From assembly GCF_001411555.2 (NCBI RefSeq), contig NC_049916.1, positions 3,782,001 through 3,846,000 of the forward strand: a stretch of DNA of 64,000 nucleotides, read 5' to 3'. A program made the position numbers and the translations under genes. Source of the stretch: Juglans regia (lineage: Eukaryota; Streptophyta; Magnoliopsida; Fagales; Juglandaceae). Shown piece after piece: positions 59,997-64,000 of the stretch. Position 1 is the first letter of the stretch, and each line of letters starts with the position of its first letter. The notes beneath the pieces were generated by a model, which worked only from the letters and a program-made list of their open reading frames with translations, made no database searches and was not told where the DNA came from.

Positions 59997-60598
59997 ACAG
60001 CGGGGCCTCGCCCCCGCTGCCCCGCCCTGCTTCCGCCCTGCCCTCGCATGGGCCGGCAGGCTATCCTGCTCCGCCCATGCCGAGGCAGGGTCCCCCGCCC
60101 CGCATAGAGAGGGCCTAGCGGGGGCGGGGGGCGGGATGACCCCAGCGGGGTCCCGCCCCGCCCCCGCCCCCGCTCTACATATAAAAAAAAAATTATTTAT
60201 ATATATTAAATAAATATATTGTATATTGATATACACAATTTATAAAAGACTTAAAATTATATTCAAGTCATTGGATTGCTACTAAGTCCCACATTACTTA
60301 AAAATAACTATTGTATTGCCTTGACCTCCTATATAAAGATTGGTCTAGGAGGCCAAAGCAATCCAAAATCTAACTCTAATGAGTTTAGATTTTTTTTATA
60401 TTTATAAATTTTAATTTATTATTTAAATTATATTATAATTTGGGTCTAAAAAAATATTTTGAGACCCAAAAATATTTTTTTTAATATAATATAGTGCCTA
60501 GGCGGGGGCGGGGCGGATGGGGGTTTTTCCCCCGCCCCCCGGCACCGGGGCGGGGGAAAATCCCCCAACACCCGCATGGTGCGGGGCGGGGGACAGGC
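59997..60598. mobile_element. Probable hAT-like insert with gcggggc subterminal repeats
   Basis: Two very GC-rich blocks (about 59997-60175 and 60495-60598), packed with gcggggc/ccccgc words, bracket an AT-rich 320-bp middle. This is the same architecture as the other hAT MITEs here. Terminal repeats and a target duplication could not be fixed, so the limits are approximate. Confidence 0.5.
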
Positions 60599-60603
60599 AA
60601 ATG

Positions 60604-60715
60604 GGAGAGAGTCGATGAGAGAGAGAGAGAGAGATCTGATGAGAGAGAGAGTAACAATGAGAGAGACCGAGATGAGAGAGAGAGAGTGGATGAGAGAGAC
60701 GATGGAGAGAGATGA
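60604..60715. repeat. Interrupted (GA)n block
   Basis: Runs of gagaga broken by gatgag/gtgagc-type words. Frames through it on either strand are low-complexity and not taken as coding. Confidence 0.85.
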
Positions 60716-60879
60716 GAAGTCGTCTGCGTTTTGCAAAACAAAAAAAAACAAAACAAAAGGATGAGAAGCAGCCACGTAGTGTGTGCAATGTGTGCACAGG
60801 TACAGTGGCTGCTCTCTAGTACTACTCATTTTGTTATAGTGATTTGACCTATTAAACAAAATTTTTTTATAGAATTATA

Positions 60880-61900
60880 GTGATTTAATATAACTATATT
60901 AGTATAACTATAACTATAGTCTATATTATACTATTAATATTAGTTATATCTATATAATATATTAGACTATTAGTATAGATATATATTAGTATTAGTTATA
61001 GTGATTTAAACTATATATTGGTATTTGTTAATTGTTATAGTGAGTTTAATTTATTATAACTATATTATTGATAGTATTAGTATAATAATTTATTATTTAG
61101 TATAGTGATTTATATACTAATTTATACATAGAATTAAAGTATATTACTAATAGTAATATAGTATTAGACGCTAGTATTATTACAAATATTAGTATTAGAC
61201 TATTAGTTATAGTGATTAGAATAACTATATATTAGTATTTGTTAATTGTTATAGTGAATTTAATTTATTATAACTATATTATTGATAGTATTATAGTGAC
61301 CGTATAAGTATAATAATTTATTATAGTGATAGTATTAGTATAGTAATTTAGTATTAGTTTTACTATATCATTATTTTATATGTGATTATTTAGTATAGTG
61401 ATTTATATACTAATTTATACATAGACTTAAAGTATATTACTAATAGTAATATAGTACTAGACTCTAGTATTATTATAAATATTAGTATTAGACTATTAGT
61501 TATAGTTATAGTTATTAGAATAACTATATATTAGTATTTGTTAATCGTTATAGTAAGTTTAATTTATTATAACTATATTATTGATAGTATTATAGTGATA
61601 GTATTAGTTTAGTAATTTATTATAGTGATAGCATTAGTATAGTAATTTATTATTGTGATAGTATTAGTATAGTATTTTAGTATTATTATTACTATATCAT
61701 TATTTTATATGTGATTATCTATTATAGTGATTTATATACTAATTTATACATAGACTTAAAGTATATTATTAATGTACTAATAGTAATATAGTATTAGACT
61801 ATAGTATTATTATAAATATTAGTATTAGTTATAGTGATTAGAATAACTATAGTATTATTATAAATTTAGTATTTGTTATATATTAGAATAACTATATATA
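60880..61900. repeat. Expanded AT-rich tandem array (about 200-300 bp periods)
   Basis: Words such as gtatttgttaattgttatag recur at 61021, 61235 and 61534 (periods 214 and 299), with collinear text between them. The words are the reverse complement of the AT-rich middle of the short family A copies (for example ataactaatactaatatat at 20500-20520), so the array is an amplification of the element's own interior. Confidence 0.8.
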
Positions 61901-62122
61901 GAATAACTATATGCCACAATGCACTGATATATGATATATAATTTATTATATATAAAAATTTCATATATAATTATATATTATATATAAAATTTTAAATCTT
62001 ATATATAAAAAATATTTTATTTAATATATAAAATTAATTTTTTATTTTTTTTCCCAACCGGTCTGGTCCGGTTTTCCGGTTTCCCGATTGAATTTACACC
62101 CCTAGAATCTATCAATAAACAA

Positions 62123-62288
62123 GGATAATGATACACTTACAACTACTTTACAATTAGTTTACAATTCATTTTAAATCAAACCAATATAATTGTGACACTT
62201 CATTAAAGGATAGTTTCAATTTTATTTAACTACCATTCTTTTTAAGTATAGTAAATTAGTTGTAGACATTGTAAACTTATCATTTTCC
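62123..62288. mobile_element. Mutator-like MITE (166 bp)
   Basis: Inverted ends ggataatgata and tatcattttcc (one change, then a gap). Perfect 9-bp target duplication aataaacaa (62114-62122 and 62289-62297). Non-coding. It begins only 18 bases after the end of the composite hAT. Confidence 0.82.
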
Positions 62289-62297
62289 AATAAACAA

Positions 62298-62632
62298 TCT
62301 AAACAGAAAGAGGAAAAATAGATTTAATTTAGTTATGACATCAAATTCAGGCAATCTTAATTTAAGAATATATTTTATTTGTTTATATAATCAAATATAG
62401 ACAACCCAACTTATCGAAAATGTACTTAATACGAGTGGTGCTCATTCCCAATAGATGAAGTATTGTTGCCTAACACACAATAAAGTGTTATTACAAGAGT
62501 ATGCTTCTTTTTCCATTTCAATGTTTTTTACCCACTTTATGCCAATCTTTAGCAATTAATTTAGTCATAACTTTTATAACTTTTTTAAAACTACTTGGGG
62601 GTGGACCTTCAACATCACATAGCTCTCAAGAA
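62298..62632. other. Intergenic DNA
   Basis: AT-rich with nothing recognised. May include interior sequence of the LTR element fragment that follows. Confidence 0.45.
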
Positions 62633-62935
62633 TTGATTAACGGTTAACATCATGTTTCGTACGCTTTTGAGCCAAGTTCCAGCAACTCATGTCTTTAGAA
62701 TTAGGCCTTCAAAAATGAAGTAGAAAGCAACTAGGAGAGGGCGGCCTTGGGGCTAGGGACTCTTCGATTACTAAGTCAATAAAATATTTTAGAAATTTAT
62801 AAATAATGAGAGAGTCTAGAGACCAGAGAGCATTATCATACCTAGAAATTGCTACTTATACCAGGAGTCTGAGAGACAGATTGTGCCTGTATCTATGGAG
62901 TCCATGTCCTTTTTACTAGCGCGGAACATTTAAAT
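62633..62935 (-). repeat. Inverted LTR fragment of the 29-kb family
   Basis: The reverse complement matches 29170-29420 and 31375-31625: tataagtagcaatttctagg for the TATA/leader zone, ctctctggtctctagactct, and the gtacgaaacatgatg end. Diverged by perhaps 15%. Only a partial LTR is present. Confidence 0.75.
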
Positions 62936-63099
62936 TGTGCTGCTGATCCGATCCGACCTGACCCTAATTAACTGACCCGAAACACAAAAACGGGTAAATG
63001 ATTCCATTTCCCTTTTTTTTTTCCCGTTTAAAACGGTTCGATATGGGGTAATTAGTCGTTACCCAAAAATATTAAGACCAATGTTTGCAACAGTTACAT

Positions 63100-63290
63100 T
63101 TTTGTTTGAACTTCACTCTCTCATAATCGGGTCTTCATCTCCCATCCCCCATCTTTGATTCTTCTCTCTATCTCCCAAGTTCCAACTTTGTCCTCTCTCA
63201 GTCTCTTAGACTCAATCTCGACTCTCGCAGCTCTAGCCTCCACCGCTCTCACTCACATATTCACTCTCAGTCGCATCTTCACTTTCTCAG
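63100..63290 (+). promoter_or_regulatory. Candidate 5' untranslated exon of the plastid-type gene
   Basis: A pyrimidine-rich stretch (tctctctatctccc and similar), without a required ATG, ends at actttctcag|gtaagg, a strong splice donor at 63291. It lies about 325 bases before the probable start codon at 63615, so it fits a leader exon. No clear TATA box was chosen. Confidence 0.55.
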
Positions 63291-63313
63291 GTAAGGATTA
63301 CTTGAACTTGTTA

Positions 63314-63537
63314 CAAGTTTGGAGAATGAGATGAGAATTTTGTATTTTGTTTAAGAGTTTAAAATATTGTGTTTTAGTATTATTATTGTTTTGAGATTTG
63401 AAAAATGTGAATTGAGATTTGAAAAAATTGAATTGTTTATTATATTTTGTATGAGGATTTGAAAAATGTATAATGATGAGATGAGATAAGATAAGATGAG
63501 AATTTTGTGTCTCATCCCACCCCCCAAACTTGCCCGG
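63314..63537. mobile_element. Tourist-like MITE in the leader intron
   Basis: Left caagtttggagaatgagatg and right ccaaacttgcccg are inverted repeats. The interior has the family's gattt-gaaaa and gagatgagat text. TTA precedes the left end (63311-63313). The right boundary is uncertain. Confidence 0.6.
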
Positions 63538-63614
63538 GTTAGGGTTTGGGTTGGCTGATTTGAACCTGAACAAAGAGTATTCCCTAAGTTCTAACGTTGT
63601 GGAAAGCCAAAACC

Positions 63615-63808
63615 ATGGCGCAGTTTCTGAGCCTTAGCGCACCAAATCCAACCGTCTCTAAATCGTCGTCGACTTGTTCAGGGTTACCTCGTACCCAACA
63701 CAACTTGTCGACTCACCACAAGAATATAAGGCAGAGCTGGAGCTCTTTACAAAAGGAACACCATTGCAACGGCAGAGTTTCTGCTTTTTTCCTAACAACA
63801 GAAAAGAG
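63615..63808 (+). CDS. N-terminal exon of a probable plastid-targeted protein (partial)
   Basis: Starts aaccATGGcg, a good plant start context. The first 64 codons (MAQFLSLSAPNPTVSKSSST onward) are rich in Ser/Thr and basic residues with almost no acidic ones, typical of a chloroplast transit peptide. The exon ends GAA AAG AG|gtagtt at 63808. The next exon lies beyond the 64,000-base edge or in the last 190 bases, where I see no clear acceptor. The mature protein cannot be identified. The upstream leader exon and intron fit a normal plant gene. Confidence 0.6.
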
Positions 63809-64000
63809 GTAGTTAAGTTTTATATATTTAATGTAATCTCTTGGCATATTTGATAATGTGAAAGCTTGAAAGATGTTGGTTGTAAGTTTAGTAGGGTTTT
63901 GTGAGGTTGTTCGTTTCGCTTGGAAATGATTGCCCTGGTCATAGGGTTGCATTTAGAACCTCAATAGGAGCTGGAGGTGATGGATGATGGGTTTAAGTGG

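Larger units (their letters stand above)
58407..62104 (-). mobile_element. Composite hAT element, family A, inverted and enlarged (3.7 kb)
   Basis: Both termini match family A: taggggtgtaa at 58407 and ttacaccccta ending at 62104. The flanking 8-mers are aaatctat (58399-58406) and gaatctat (62105-62112), 7 of 8 matching. Its accggt-rich zones are at 58420-58560 and 62050-62095, in reversed order relative to the copies at 6281 and 20142. Those are 0.67-0.82 kb, so about 3 kb has been gained inside: a 52-bp tandem array, a GC-rich leader-like segment, another GC-rich transposon-like block, a GA block and a greatly expanded AT array. No transposase is recognised. Confidence 0.82.

Noticed and set aside
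59914..60859. Pro/Ala/Arg-rich frames in the GC-rich blocks
   Set aside because: They are created by gcggggc subterminal repeats and a (GA)n block of transposon-like DNA.
60880..61900. Possible CRISPR-like or centromeric satellite array
   Set aside because: Periods are irregular (214 and 299 bases) with no conserved spacer pattern, and the text derives from the hAT interior; this is a plant nuclear sequence.

Overview
The window is plant nuclear DNA. The protein-coding genes have introns with GT-AG sites in consistent phase. The proteins are plant-type: a MORN-repeat PIP5K, a twin CX9C CMC2, and a plastid-transit-like N-terminus. Most of the remaining sequence is retrotransposons and short DNA transposons in an AT-rich background. 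The abundant short Tourist-like repeat made of 'ctcaactcatctcaactcat'-type blocks suggests a woody eudicot, possibly Fagales/Juglandaceae, but this lineage is only a guess.

Layout. 1-10.2 kb: intergenic DNA with a Tourist MITE, a 5'-truncated LINE with a perfect 17-bp target duplication (TSD), a hAT element (family A) with a perfect 8-bp TSD, and a decayed caulimovirid-like fragment. 10.2-14.5 kb: a complete 8-exon phosphatidylinositol-4-phosphate 5-kinase gene on the minus strand. 16.1-17.0 kb: a Tourist MITE split by a hAT element. 17.7-22.1 kb: a non-coding LTR element carrying two hAT insertions. 22.3-28.1 kb: a near full-length but broken L1-type LINE with a 17/18-bp TSD. 28.8-33.3 kb: a direct tandem duplication of a ~2.2-kb LTR-containing unit. 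35.1-44.0 kb: a decayed Copia element whose 5' LTR is interrupted by a 1.5-kb solo LTR. 44-48 kb: mostly unassigned DNA. 48.2-48.5 kb and 50.3-51.4 kb: two small conserved-looking genes on the minus strand. 53.7-54.1 kb: a hAT MITE of a second family. 54.6-57.9 kb: CMC2 and a head-to-head inverted, diverged copy of it. 58.4-62.1 kb: a composite hAT family A element in inverted orientation. 62.1-64 kb: a Mutator-like MITE, an inverted fragment of the 29-kb LTR family, and the start of a probable plastid-protein gene that runs off the right edge.

The genes do not form a pathway. PIP5K makes PI(4,5)P2 at membranes, CMC2 acts in the mitochondrial intermembrane space on cytochrome oxidase assembly, and the rest are small or partial. 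The most informative content is the transposon stratigraphy: many insertions still carry recognisable target-site duplications, so nested events can be ordered in time. No wholly new system is evident. The best candidates for follow-up are the CMC2 inverted duplicate with a broken cysteine motif, the composite hAT with an amplified internal array, and the tandem LTR unit.
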